Of a DNA stretch of 64,000 bases, positions 12,287-24,500 are shown one piece after another. How positions within the stretch are numbered: position 1 is the first letter of the stretch; every line of letters starts with the position of its first letter. Under the pieces are notes generated by a model, which made no database searches, had not been told where the DNA came from, and saw only the letters and a list, made by a program, of their open reading frames with translations. The DNA comes from Strongylocentrotus droebachiensis (lineage: Eukaryota; Echinodermata; Echinoidea; Camarodonta; Strongylocentrotidae), in assembly GCA_035222895.1 (NCBI GenBank), contig JAVYIG010005416.1:62001-126000 (forward strand), given 5' to 3'. A program made the position numbers and the translations under genes.

Positions 12287-12796
12287 TTAAAGGTATTACA
12301 AAGTTTTGGTATGGGGTCATGAATTTGGTTCAAATGAACATATTGGAAACATATGCGTTCCTACAATATTCATTGATCGTTGTCGCGGTTGAAATCGAGT
12401 CTAAAGTTATGAAATTATAAATAATACACTCTTTATGTTGTATAGCTCCCTCTCAAGGTCAAGATATTAATTTAGCTATGAAACAATATTTCTTGACTAA
12501 AATCGACCGATTAGCTATTCCCGTTTGGAAATTTTATATCACAACTACATATTCTGATATTTTCATGGTCGCAGCTTCTATTACACGGAAATAGGCGCTA
12601 TTTTAAATATATCAAAATTTACCGGGAGCACCGGTAAATTTTTGTATTCAATTTTTCTCGAAAACCGAAGTATTTTAGAGGCTATTCTTTTTAGTGCTTA
12701 TAATACATGCACAGGGGCATCCAAATATATCAAAATTGTAAAGATTCACTATCCACCCAATTTCCAAAATTTCCCAAAACTTTGTATTACCTTTAA
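12287..12796 (+). mobile_element. 510-bp TTAA MITE, family 3
   Basis: Inverted ends TTAAAGGTATTACAAAG and CTTTGTATTACCTTTAA. A copy of identical length lies in opposite orientation at 53025-53534 in a SWI5 intron, and a truncated copy at 27803-27995. Non-coding. Confidence 0.75.
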
Positions 12797-14051
12797 GTGG
12801 AATCTTGATTATTGTATAAGTGCTGTTTAATTTTTTCCCCCATAATTTTCCAGCTCGAGTCTCATCACAATTTTTTTTTTAATACACCTGTAAAAAGAAC
12901 ACAAATACATGTACAATGTATTTTGATTTCTTTTGAATGACGTCAGACTTTGGAAGTACCAATCATCTCCTCAATTAGAGGAAAGCATGTTCATGTATTT
13001 TTATTTTCTTTGTCTTGATAACAAGATATTTCTGACCTAGCATCATACTTCAGTCATTTATAATATTGATGAATGTAAAACAGATTTGTTCAACAAAAGA
13101 ATATTATTGTCAAAACGTAACATATTATTTCAATCAGCTAGTAACGCTGACACATTATCCATTAAACTTCGGAAGTCTGTACCTCCATCCAAAGACTACA
13201 ATGGAATAATTGAGTCAGAACGTCAAGAACATCATCATCATATAGTGACAGACAAATCCCCTTATTTGCATTATAAATAGCCACCAACATTATCCTCTGA
13301 TAACATGCCTCCGTCTAAAAACACATCAAAGACAGTTTCGGAATATGGAATGATTCAATCAGAATTACCTACCTACTATGGTAGAATTCCTATCACATAA
13401 TACATGTATATAAATTGAAAGAGTAGATTAAAAATGATTGAACCAAAAGCGATTCTTACAGGAGTGATATCTAATTTAGAATCTTATGGAAAATATGTTG
13501 TTCCACGATCAAATAATCAATGAATTTTACCAGTGTAAAGACACAGGATTAAGAACATAACCAATGTGATTGCTTCCAGGTCAAATTTATAATAACACAA
13601 TGTTACTTTTACTGAACTACACGATTACATATATAAATAAGAAAGTACCTCGCAAAAGATTACTGTGCTATCATAGTCATCTTGAGAATAAATCGGCATT
13701 ATGATTTAAACCTAAAAGTATCATAACCCCCAAGTATATACATCAAAAGCAAGTTTGTTGCTTACTGGACATTCGTATTCAGATTCTGAACCGAGTCATT
13801 CGCCTTCATATAAATTAGCTAGGACAAAAGATGAACAATTTATCAATCAATAAGCTAGCTCGTGTGTTCGGCTTACATTCAGGGGGTTCAGGAGTCTGAG
13901 AGGGGTCTTGGAAAATCGCATTTTACGCCTTTCCATGATATCTTCATGATTTCTCAGCAAATTATTCGTGTTTTTCAAGAGAAAATCTTTCTATCCATAT
14001 GTAATTTGTTCTAATTATGAGTTGTAGTGGATATTTCTTAGTTTGATTCCT
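12797..14051. other. region 3' of SMYD-B, nothing recognised
   Basis: AT-rich sequence with scattered short ORFs and no splice-supported exon. Some of it may be SMYD-B 3' UTR. Confidence 0.45.
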
Positions 14052-14290
14052 TTAACCCTAAAAAGGCCGGGCTATTTGAGGTCTTAGAACGGCCGGGGGG
14101 GGGGGGCATTATGGCCCCCCTTAAGATCTCGGCCGATCTCCGCGAAAATGTGCAAGCATGCCAAGTGAAGTGTATAGAATACTATGATAATTTCAATTTT
14201 TTGAAAAATGCACTTTTTGGCATATTTATGATAATTTATGCAAATAAGGTCATAAATCACATTTTTACCCATAAATCATATATTATTCAT
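14052..14290. mobile_element. partial TTAA element with GGCCGGGC end
   Basis: Starts TTAACCCTAAAAAGGCCGGG and contains a G tract followed by TCTCGGCCGATCTCCGCG. This resembles the TTAACCC-ended element at 45405-45998. No matching right terminus was found, so it is probably truncated. Confidence 0.4.
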
Positions 14291-14719
14291 ATTTAAGCAT
14301 TCTTTTTCACTTCATATATTCATTAGACCATTTGGAATAATAATACGACAATTTGGAAGTGCTAGCTTATTCCTTATGTTATCTCTTGTTTTGATAATTT
14401 CTTAGGTATTTCATTGTTTTATTAACTGATGTATTTGATTGTTTTTGTTGTTTTATTTCATTTCTAAAACTACAATTCAACTATTTTGACTCCCCCAACA
14501 ATCACCTAAACTGTAAACAAGACCCAATAACCAATGTTTGATCTATTTTTAGAAAAAATGACATTTCCATATGTTGTGTACACAAAACACGAAAATGAGC
14601 GATTTTCGGGCTGACATGCAAAGACAAAAGGTCACGTGACCTTGTAACCGTAGGTCCAATTTACAAAAAAAATATTTTAAAAGTTGCGCAAGACTCGAAA
14701 GGAAAAAGTCAGCGAGCGG

Positions 14720-15303
14720 CAGGGCGCCATCCATATGTGTTCCCGAGCAATCACAACAATCGTGGAGGGGGTGAAACTACACTGGCTTCCTGTAGATAAG
14801 CGCATCATATTCAAACTCTTATTAATTACATTTAAGGCACAACATAGTTCTTCTCCTTCATACCTGACTGATTTACTCAAACAATACCACCCACCCCGAA
14901 CCCTCCGTTCAAGCAATCAAGCATTACTTTGTGTACCAAAAACCAATAGTATATTCTATGGGGGCAGATCTTTTGCAGTTGCTGGACCAAACCTTTGGAA
15001 CAATTTTCCCAATTTCATACGACAGGCACCCACTTCTGCAACATTCAAATCTTTACTAAAAACGCACCTCTTTGGCCCCAATTATCCTTACTTACGTTCT
15101 TTGTTTTGACCATGTTATCTCTTTATTATGTTTTTACCATGTTAAGTTAGTCATTTTAGCAGTTATAAGATTTGTATATTTCTCTGTTTTGATTCCTTTT
15201 ATGTAGTTATATTTCACGTCATTATGCTTTTACAGCGCATTGAGAAACTTATGTTTATTAATATTATGCGCTACATAAATATTGTATTATTATTATTATT
15301 ATT
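14720..15303 (+). mobile_element. L2-like LINE 3' end with TTA tail
   Basis: The frame at 14684-15109 reads LHWLPVDKRIIFKLLLITFK, PPRTLRSSNQ, RSFAVAGPNLWNNFPNFIR and FKSLLKTHLF, the usual C-terminus of L2-type reverse transcriptases. It is followed by a 3' UTR and ends in (TTA)n at 15286-15303 after GCGCTACATAAATATTG, the typical L2 tail. Severely 5'-truncated. It lies within about 300 bp of the stop codon of SMYD-B on the opposite strand. Confidence 0.75.
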
Positions 15304-15584
15304 GCTAAAATCAAATATAAATCATTCAATGTCAATTAATCACTAGTCACTACTCTGTCTCTACATTTATCTGTCGATACCATCGATACAATGAATTATG
15401 AATTCCAACTATCGGTACATGACTACAGTGTACATTTCAAATTGATTGTATGCCAGCTTTTTAAACTTGTTATGTCTCTTGTTCTTTCCTGTTGATCTTA
15501 CTCTCACTGTTGCTCTGTCCTCCCATCTTTAGTATTTACAGTGTCATCTACTGCTGCAGAGAAATTCTTGCGTTCATGTTGACA

Positions 15585-18500
15585 TCAATGACTGATGTTA
15601 TCTGCAGTTTCAGACAGATCAAAAAGAGCTAACCTACAGTAACAGAGCAGTTCTTTCACTACCGCCATCAGTGAATGATGTGGGCCATGCGTTACCACCA
15701 AAACACTCTCTGCCTGAAAAACAAAACAAAGAATTAAAAAAAAACATCTTAATAAGAGATACACCTTTGGCATCAAATCAACCTCCTTCTGAATCAGAAG
15801 CAGAAATAGTCAGGACAAGTTCAAGGAGTGTTTAAATAGAGAGAGAGAGAGAGAGAGAGAGAGCATCAACAAGTTGATCACAAATATAAGAAACAAATTT
15901 TCAGACAAATGGATGACATGAAGGGATACATTAATTGGTTCGATGTGATGAAAATAAAATACACCAACGGCAGCTGGCGTTTCTTTATTCAGTCAGCACG
16001 GGTATATATGAACATACATCAGCTGGTTTAGCAGTCAGTCTGTCAGTGTCTTTTGCGAGTAGTCATCTGCAAGGAGATCTAGTCAACGACTATGTGATCA
16101 TCACAATTCCAACACTTTACAATTTCTTTGTGACCAAGTAAATCAGATATCATCAATCATGAGCAGAGTGTGTAATTTCGCTGCTAGACCAGCACAAATA
16201 CCCGATCGGCTCTGACTTGGAGGCCATCTTGGATAACAATAGTGATACACTGAAGCTCTGATAGACATGCTGAGGGCATGATTCAAGGACTAGTCTAGAT
16301 TTTGCTGAGTGAATACCACGTAATTAAATCTAGACTTTGCACTGAACACTGAAGTTTTAATACCCATACCTGTAAGAACCAGAAAAATTCAAAATGGCCA
16401 CTTACAACACACGTATTGCAAGGCCAAGGGAACAGGAAGCAATAAACGAATGCCTCTGACACGTACACTGAGTTCGCAGCAAGGCCTTACTCCACTAGCA
16501 GAATCCGCCCATGATTACGAGGAAGAACATTATCAAACCATTTGTGGTAAATGTGACCAAGATATCACGGATGTGTCAAAAGCAGGCTATGTGCAAGCTG
16601 CAATTTGTGATGTATATAAAACATTCTATCATCAGAAATGCGGGGGCCTCCCAGATGAACTATTCGACATCGTGACTCGATTTAGAATGCAAGATACCCA
16701 AGATATCCCATGGCATTGTAGTATTTGCAAGAAATATACCAAAGGAAAGATAGATGATAGGATCAACCTAAAAAGAAGACAAGATAATCGTGAGAAAGAA
16801 ATGAAAGAAGTAAAAAGACAACTGAGTGGAGTAAAAGAGCCAAATTAGGCAGTCAACGACGCAAACTTGCACAAAGCTGTCAAAGAAGTACTATACAAAA
16901 TACAATTGAACATAGTGGAAAGAAATTTACCCGAAATCTCAATCACAAGTACACCAAATTCCGTACTGGAAGCAACCATAACCCTTTTCAAGAACAAGCT
17001 ACAAGTGAGCACCAGTGATTTTGATAAAACTGACATTATTCCAACTGAGCGAGGCACTTATTAGTCAAAGTACAGATGAAGAATAGAAGCTCCAAAAACT
17101 GCCCTGCCAAATGCAAAGCACATGCAGAATGATGAGGTATACAGCGACACATATTTGAAGCCTGGCTTAAATTACGAGCAAAGAAGGAAGGAAGCAGAAC
17201 TTCGACAAGAACCGAGACAACGTAAGGAGGAAGGTGCACAAATTAAAGATAGTGATGGGGATTATCACAAAAGTGAAATCTCCCACAGACCAAGGACCGT
17301 AGCGGAGCAAACCATCACATGCCATTAATGTACATAGGGCACCCTTAAAGCACTACGTACATTTATAAGAACCAAGAACTTTGATGGAAAGTCATCACGA
17401 AGAGGATCATCCAAATTATTCTGATATAACAGCACAAGAGAAACATGGTCGCAAAGAGGCAGGTATAAATGTGTATAAACTGAGTGCTAAGAGATCAGAA
17501 TTAAGATGTAATTTGGAGGAACCAACCACTTTCGAGGAAAGCCACCACAAAGAGGTTTCATTAGGTTTTGTCAATACTGAACAAAGAGAACAATTAAGAC
17601 AAAATGCAGCCCTGAAGAAATGCAACTCAAACAAAAGAAAAGGGAAAGTAAAAAAAATACGTAGATGAACGAGGACCTCTAACAGAAAGAAATGATGGAG
17701 GCACAACAAGTACCCATGATGAACTTAAGGATTGACACGTATCTTACCAATGCACAAAGCATCGCGAACAAAGTAAATGAAATGTCTGCCGTCACTTAAG
17801 CAGAAAACCAGATCTGGTCAGTGTAGTAGAAACCTGGTTGAATGACAAAACCACAAATGCAGAGATTCAAATGCCAGGATACCAAATCACAAGACTAGAT
17901 AGGCAAAGAGGAGCCCATGGAGGAATAATTTTATATGCAAGAGATGGCATTGAAGTGCAACCAAGAGAGAGCCAGACACTAGCCGAATATGACGAAGCAC
18001 TATGCTGCGATATCTCAATTAAGGATGCAGCCCTTGAATTACTTTTGGGCATATATATAGGAGTACAAACAATTCAAATGATCAAAATGACTGCCTGAAT
18101 CGAGTTTTGACACATTTGAATAATAAACATAAAGATATAATGATTGTCGGCGACTTCAACTACAGAGACGTTGATTGGGAAACTATGCAAACTGCTTCAA
18201 GCAAATCAGGTGCATTTATAGAAGTCATACAGGACAATCTATGGTGTCAGCATGTGACTCAACATACAAGGCTTGATTCAATTGTGGATCTTGTCATCAC
18301 ATCTAATCCTGACACGATCGATGAAGTGGAGTTTCTCGCACATCTAGGAACCAGTGATCATAACATGTTAAGATGGGAAAATAAATACTATGTCCAACCA
18401 TGTGTACCTCAACCTAAGAGAGACTACAAAAATGCTGTCTTTGATCAAATCAGAACAGAACTAAAAGAAATAGATTGGACAAAGGAACTTGAAAACCAGA

Positions 18501-21500
18501 CGAATGAACAAACGTGGATCACAATTGAAAGAAAGTTGAAGCAGTTTAATGCATGATCATGTACCATTATAAAGGCAATCTAGAAATAAGAAAGCTATGT
18601 GACTCACAACAAGAATACAGAAAAGTATCCGTCAAAAGCATCGAGCTTTGAAACGTTACAAATCAGATAAGACAATGAAATGCCAGAGAAAGAAATGCAA
18701 GAGGGACGCCAAACATGAAATAAAGACGGCAAAACGTGACTTCGAGAAGAAACTTGCTCAAAACATTACAGAAGATTCGGAGAGCTTCTATGCATATGTT
18801 CGATCAAAATAAAGACACTGTAGGACATCTTAATAGAGAAACTGGAGAGTCAGTCCCATCAGGCCAACAAACGGCAAACATCATTACTGAATACTTTGCA
18901 GCAGTCTTTACTGAAGAGGACCTAAATGTACTCAACCCCAGAATGTCTTCAAAGGAACTAATGAAGAGATCCTTGCTGAGATAGAAACCCCTGAAGATTG
19001 TGTGAAAAAGAAGCTTGAATACTTCTACCCATCCAAAGCAGCGGGTCCAGACGATATACCACCGGCCTTTCTAAAACCCCTGGCTGAAGAACTGAGTGTT
19101 CCATACACCATTATGTTTGGAAAATCACTAAAGGAAGGACATATGTACCAGAGGAATGGAGATCAGCCTATATAACTCCAATATTCAAGAAAGGGGCAAG
19201 ATCTAAACCGGAGAACTACCGACCGATCAGCTTAACATCAGTCAGCTGTAAAGTACTAGAGAGCATTATCGAAGACAAAATAACTGACCACCTGAATAAA
19301 CATGGTCTGATACAGGATACCTAGCATGGTTTTAGGAAAGGGAAATCTACAACTACCAACTTGCTAGAATACCTAGAAATCATCACCAAATCAGTAGACA
19401 ATGGTAAACCAGTAGATGTAGTATACCTTGACCTAGCAAAGGCCTTCGATACCGTCCCACACAAGAAACTAGTAATACAAAAAAAATGCCCATGGAATAG
19501 ATGGTAACATATTGCAGTGGATAACAGCCTGGCTCAACAGTCGCAAGCAGAAATGTGTAACCCAGGGAGCCACATCTAGCTGGAGACCTGCTACCAGCTC
19601 TCTACTACAAGGATCAGTCTTGGGACCACTGTGCTTCCTTATATACATGAATGACCTCGAAATTGGGCTAACCGACAAATCAACATTTAGCAAATTTGCT
19701 GATGACACCAAGCTAATCCATCCAGTGCAAATAGACAATGATAGAAAAGACGTGCAAAACCCCATCAATCACCTTCACAGATGGGCAAATACATGGCAGA
19801 TGAGATACAATGCAGACAAAATTTGAGTCACGCATGTTGGAACCCACAACCCACACTACACATGCACGATAGGCAAATCCCAGCTGAAAGAAAGCACAGA
19901 AGAAAAAGATTTCGGGGTTCTAGTACACAAGTCCCTGAAAGTTGCCTCCCAGTGTGCTGCAGCAGCAAATAAAGGAAACAGGACACTAGGAATAATCAAA
20001 CGCAACTTTACATTCAGGAGTAAGGAAGTGATCTTAAAACTGTACAAATCACTCGTCATACCCAACCTATATTACGTCATTCAGGCCTGGTGTCCCTACC
20101 TGAAAAAAGACAAAAAGAAGTTGGAAAAAGTTCAAGCAAGAGCCACAAAACTCATTCCAAGTATTCAACATCTACCATGTGAAGAGAGATTAGCAAAACT
20201 GAAACTAACTACTTTGGAGAAAAGAAGAGAGAGAGGAGACCTACTGCAAACCTACAGGCTTAATGACGTAAATTGACAAATCCAAACCCGATAATTATTT
20301 TCAGTTTGCTAACTATGAAAGAGGCCAATTCATGAACGCAAGCCAAAACAAGAAGCCGCCTTGACATTAGGAAAAATTTCTATACCTAGAGAATTGTAAG
20401 CAAATGGAACAAGCTGCCACAAACTGCCATTGATGCTCCCACACTCCTGAGCTTCAAACCACAATTATCCAACTTGAGTTTTTAAATGGGTCCCATGGGA
20501 CCCCCTTAACCCTGCCACACCACACTATCTACTGGATCTTCATCACCACGATGGCGAGCTGTGGCATTCAAGGTATATTCTACATCATCAAACATGCTCC
20601 TAGTATGCTGGCAAGATCACTTCCTCTGTCTTTATGTAACAGCATGGATTAAAGTAGATCAAATTCCTCCCTTGTTGATTGAGCAATTGTCCATCTTTTG
20701 TCCTAGCTAATTTATATCAGGGCGAATGACTTGGTTCAAAATCTGAATACAAAATGTCCAGTAAGCAACAAACTTGCTTATGATGTATATACTGGGGGTT
20801 TATGTGCCTTTATCAGACAAAACAACTACTGGTATAAAGATTGCTTATAGAATCAGACAAACAGCGTGAAAAATAATAATGGTGGCTTCTAATATAGCGC
20901 ACATGTCCGTCACGTCGTGACGCCCTTGGCGATGCCCTGATTATTAACCTGGCTTTAGCAAGGCGGCCATTACGGCGCTCTAGCATTTCAAGGAATTAAT
21001 TCCCGCCCTCACTTAATAGTAAACGTTAATAAATGCACAATACTAATCTTCTACTCAGCTATATGAAGTCAATTTTTGTCAAAAATGCTGAATGCAAAAT
21101 AAATAAATAAAAATAAATGAATAAAAATACATCAAATTCATCTATAGAAAGAATAGTTAGTTACCTCTTTCAAATATTTGTTAGCCTCTTGAAGTCTCCC
21201 CAGATGAAGCAGTACATTACCCATCCTAAAGAGGTAAACACCCAGACAGACACTGAATGGTCCACAATGATATCTAAATAAAATAACATAAACATTCAGT
21301 CATAAAACTATGGTTTTCCTAAATGTACAGTGGGTTATAGGAAAATCATCCCCTGGATAATTACCCCTCCCCCGGAAAATTACCACCTTGCACAATTACA
21401 AATGCATGGCACCCACAGTCAGTATTTTTGCAAGAGTTTACCCCCACAACGCCAACCGCCATATGTTAACGAGCCATATTAGGGGGAAGATCTGCTGAAA

Positions 21501-24500
21501 ATATCACACTTCCTCAGTCTGATCAGTTAATGTACACTCTAAATTACAGGGATTTAAATTTAAATCTATAGGATTTATTTTTAAATCTTTCATGTACTGT
21601 AGGTAGGGACCAATCGATGTGGATTTAAAATTAATCTTCGCTAGGATTAAAAAGTTTTAATCTGTAAATGATTAAAAAATAAGTTCAAAAGATTTATATT
21701 ATAAATCTTTCTAGATTAAAATTAACCCTGATAAAGATTTAAAAGCAATCCTTTTTGGGACTTCTTTTTTTTATATTTGAAACTCGGATTAAGAACCAGT
21801 TTAGCAATCTTTTAAGATTAAAAATCAATCTTTATGGATTTAATTTCATTCAAATCCGGCTTAAGATTTAAATTTTAAATCCCTGTAATTTAGAGTGTAC
21901 CATTTACGGTTTGTTCATTATTTAAAAAAGAAAAGAAAAAAGGATCATGTATCTGAATAGCACTAATTGTTCTGTGTAATGTGTATAATGAGTATAATGG
22001 AGCCGATAATCTCACCTCATAGGCTCTGTGTTCAGCTTTCCAATCTCAGCAGCTTCCTTCCATGCTTCTAAGTAGCTGTATGCAATTAATGCCTGATATC
22101 TGACCTGCATCAAGAGATAATGATTGGCTGGAAGACTGCTAGAGGGGTCCATCTGCTTCAGGTAGGGTTCACACAGCTGCAACACTTTGGCCCGATGTAA
22201 ATATCACCATTAAGGATAAATAAGCCCATGGAATGAAAACTGATCGAGATGGGGACAAACAGCTTAAAAGAATGTATATAGAAAAACATGAGATCACACA
22301 CATAAGAGAGAGAAATGAAAATATGATAGTACTGGAGACTAGAAAGATCACAATCTGCATTGCCGCGCAATGCGAATATATCCCCGGCACTGGCAGCGAT
22401 TTTTGTGTCATCCTTATGTTCGAAGGAACAAAGATCCCCTCTCCCCTCCCTGGAAGAATAGGATGTCATCGGAGATCGCCACTAGTGGATCGGACTATTG
22501 ACAAGACTTGGAGTAGCATCACCAAAACAATATGTGTAGATGAATCTCTATAGAAAATTTGAAAGAAAATTTGTCAAGAAATGTGACCTGCAGAGCGACA
22601 CAAGATATTGCAAAAATAAGAGCTTTGACCCTATAAAAGATGGAACACTGAGGGGGGGGGAGGGGGGGGGGGCAGCATCACCAATCATGTAGAGGTCTAG
22701 AGTAAACTATGATGGACCTCCATACAAAAATTAAATTGACCAATGACAATGAGTTTGACATCAGCTTTTAGCTTAAAGGGGCATTTTCCCCGTATTCCAG
22801 AGGGCGTTCCAAGTATGTACCCGCTGGCGGACGGTGCTAGCTGCCTATTGACACCAACAGAATACGCCTCTTACCCAGATGGCTTGTTCCGAATTCCCGC
22901 ACAATGCCGATTATCGCATACATATGCCGAAGTAATACCAATCGCAGTTCGGCTCTAAGACGCACGGCCAGCGCATTGGAAATTTGCAATTTGGGCCAGT
23001 GCGTTGTCGTTCGCTAGGCGTGCGTCATCATTCGTTACTCGTTCGTCGAGCGCGCTGGACCGACGCTGAACCAGCGCTATGCATTCGTCGTCATTCGCTG
23101 TGTGCGTCGGTTTTTTTTTTAGCATGCTCAAATGTGTGCGCGGAGCTCGACGCATGAATGTACACGCCAAAGGCACGCCAGACATGCGTGGAGCGCGCTA
23201 CACCAGCGCCAGACATACTCGGAGCACACGCCCTATATACGCACAGCGCGCTAGCTACACGCTGTGCATTTTTTGTCAGCTCGCTAGATTTTCCAAAATC
23301 ATGACAAAAGTTAGGCACACAGCCTTTTCCGATTTCCAATGCGCGGGCCGTGCGTCGTAGAACACGCTGTGCATTCGTGGAAGTTGTTATCATGTGCGCT
23401 CTGTGTACGGTCTGTATGCGCACTGTATGCGCCCTGTATGCGCTCAGCGCGCCAGCGACACGCTATGCATTTGGTGTCAGCTCGCTGTAGCTTCGACAAA
23501 AATTGGGCGCGCGACAACGCACTGTCCCAAATTGCAAATTTTCCATGCGCTGGCCGTGCGTTCCCCATGCGTCCTCTCTGTGTGACCAGGGGGGTGTTTC
23601 ACAAAGATCCCAAGTCTAAGTTGGACTTAAACATTATGGAGAGCCATTTGTAGCCTAAATATAGGCCTATTCAAAAGCAAAAATTCAAGTATTTTAGACT
23701 TTTTATAAATTCCACATCAAGAACGTGAAATCTCCTTGATAATAGAAAATATGAATGATTTGAATTAACATTTTATGCCTTTTAAAAAAACTTTTACAAA
23801 ATATTTTCATAGATGCTAACGGCTTTCCATAATTTTTAAGTCCAACTTAGAGATAAGTTCAACTTAGGATCTTTGTGAAACACCCCCCAGGCCTTTAGAT
23901 GTCAAGTCCTCAGATCTGCTCGCCCCGATTCAATACGTTGGCGCATTCAGATTTTATAGGCGTTTGCGCATGACCGTGCACATGTATCGGAACATGCCCT
24001 TATACAAATCTACCATGTAATTACCATCGTTTTAACTTTCGTTACCATGGTTTTCCCATAACTTTCGTAACCATGGTTCTCCCGTACCATTATGCATGTG
24101 GCTATAAAATCAAAAGATAGCATAGATTACATTGCGTGATTCATTTTTTGTTATCATTTGAGAATTTAAGAAACAATTGGTCGCTAGGCCTATTTGTACC
24201 TAGATCATAGATGACGTCAATGATCAGAGTAATGAAATACGGTGGGTTGCCCACGTTCAGCTTACCCAACATGTGGTCTTCCGTTGGGTCCGAAACAAGT
24301 ACATAAACAAAACAAAGCATAAACATATAACTGAACAATAGTAAAATAACTTGTCAAAGAAGAACATTTCATAAACGACAAGTGATCATAACAAGAAAAG
24401 GAGGGGGGACCATGCGCTACAGTTCTGCAATCTTAGATTTGAATATATTTATATTAGGGGACGATTTGATATGAGGAGGAAGTGTGTTGTACGCCATTGC

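Larger units (their letters stand above)
15957..20573 (+). mobile_element. CR1-like non-LTR retrotransposon, about 4.6 kb, decayed
   Basis: Both CR1-type ORFs are recognisable: a PHD-finger ORF1, then ORF2 with an APE endonuclease and a reverse transcriptase containing FADD. All are broken by stops and frameshifts. The paralogous intron of SMYD-C is continuous across the position (about 46100-46130), running from GGTTCGATGTGATGAAAA straight into ACATCAT...CATGCTCC. That brackets the insertion at roughly 15957-20573 and implies a near full-length copy that arrived after the B/C duplication. The exact ends are uncertain by tens of bases. Confidence 0.8.

Noticed and set aside
23079..23653. Overlapping ORFs on both strands
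   Set aside because: They arise because the CpG-rich inverted-repeat element has few stop codons in any frame.
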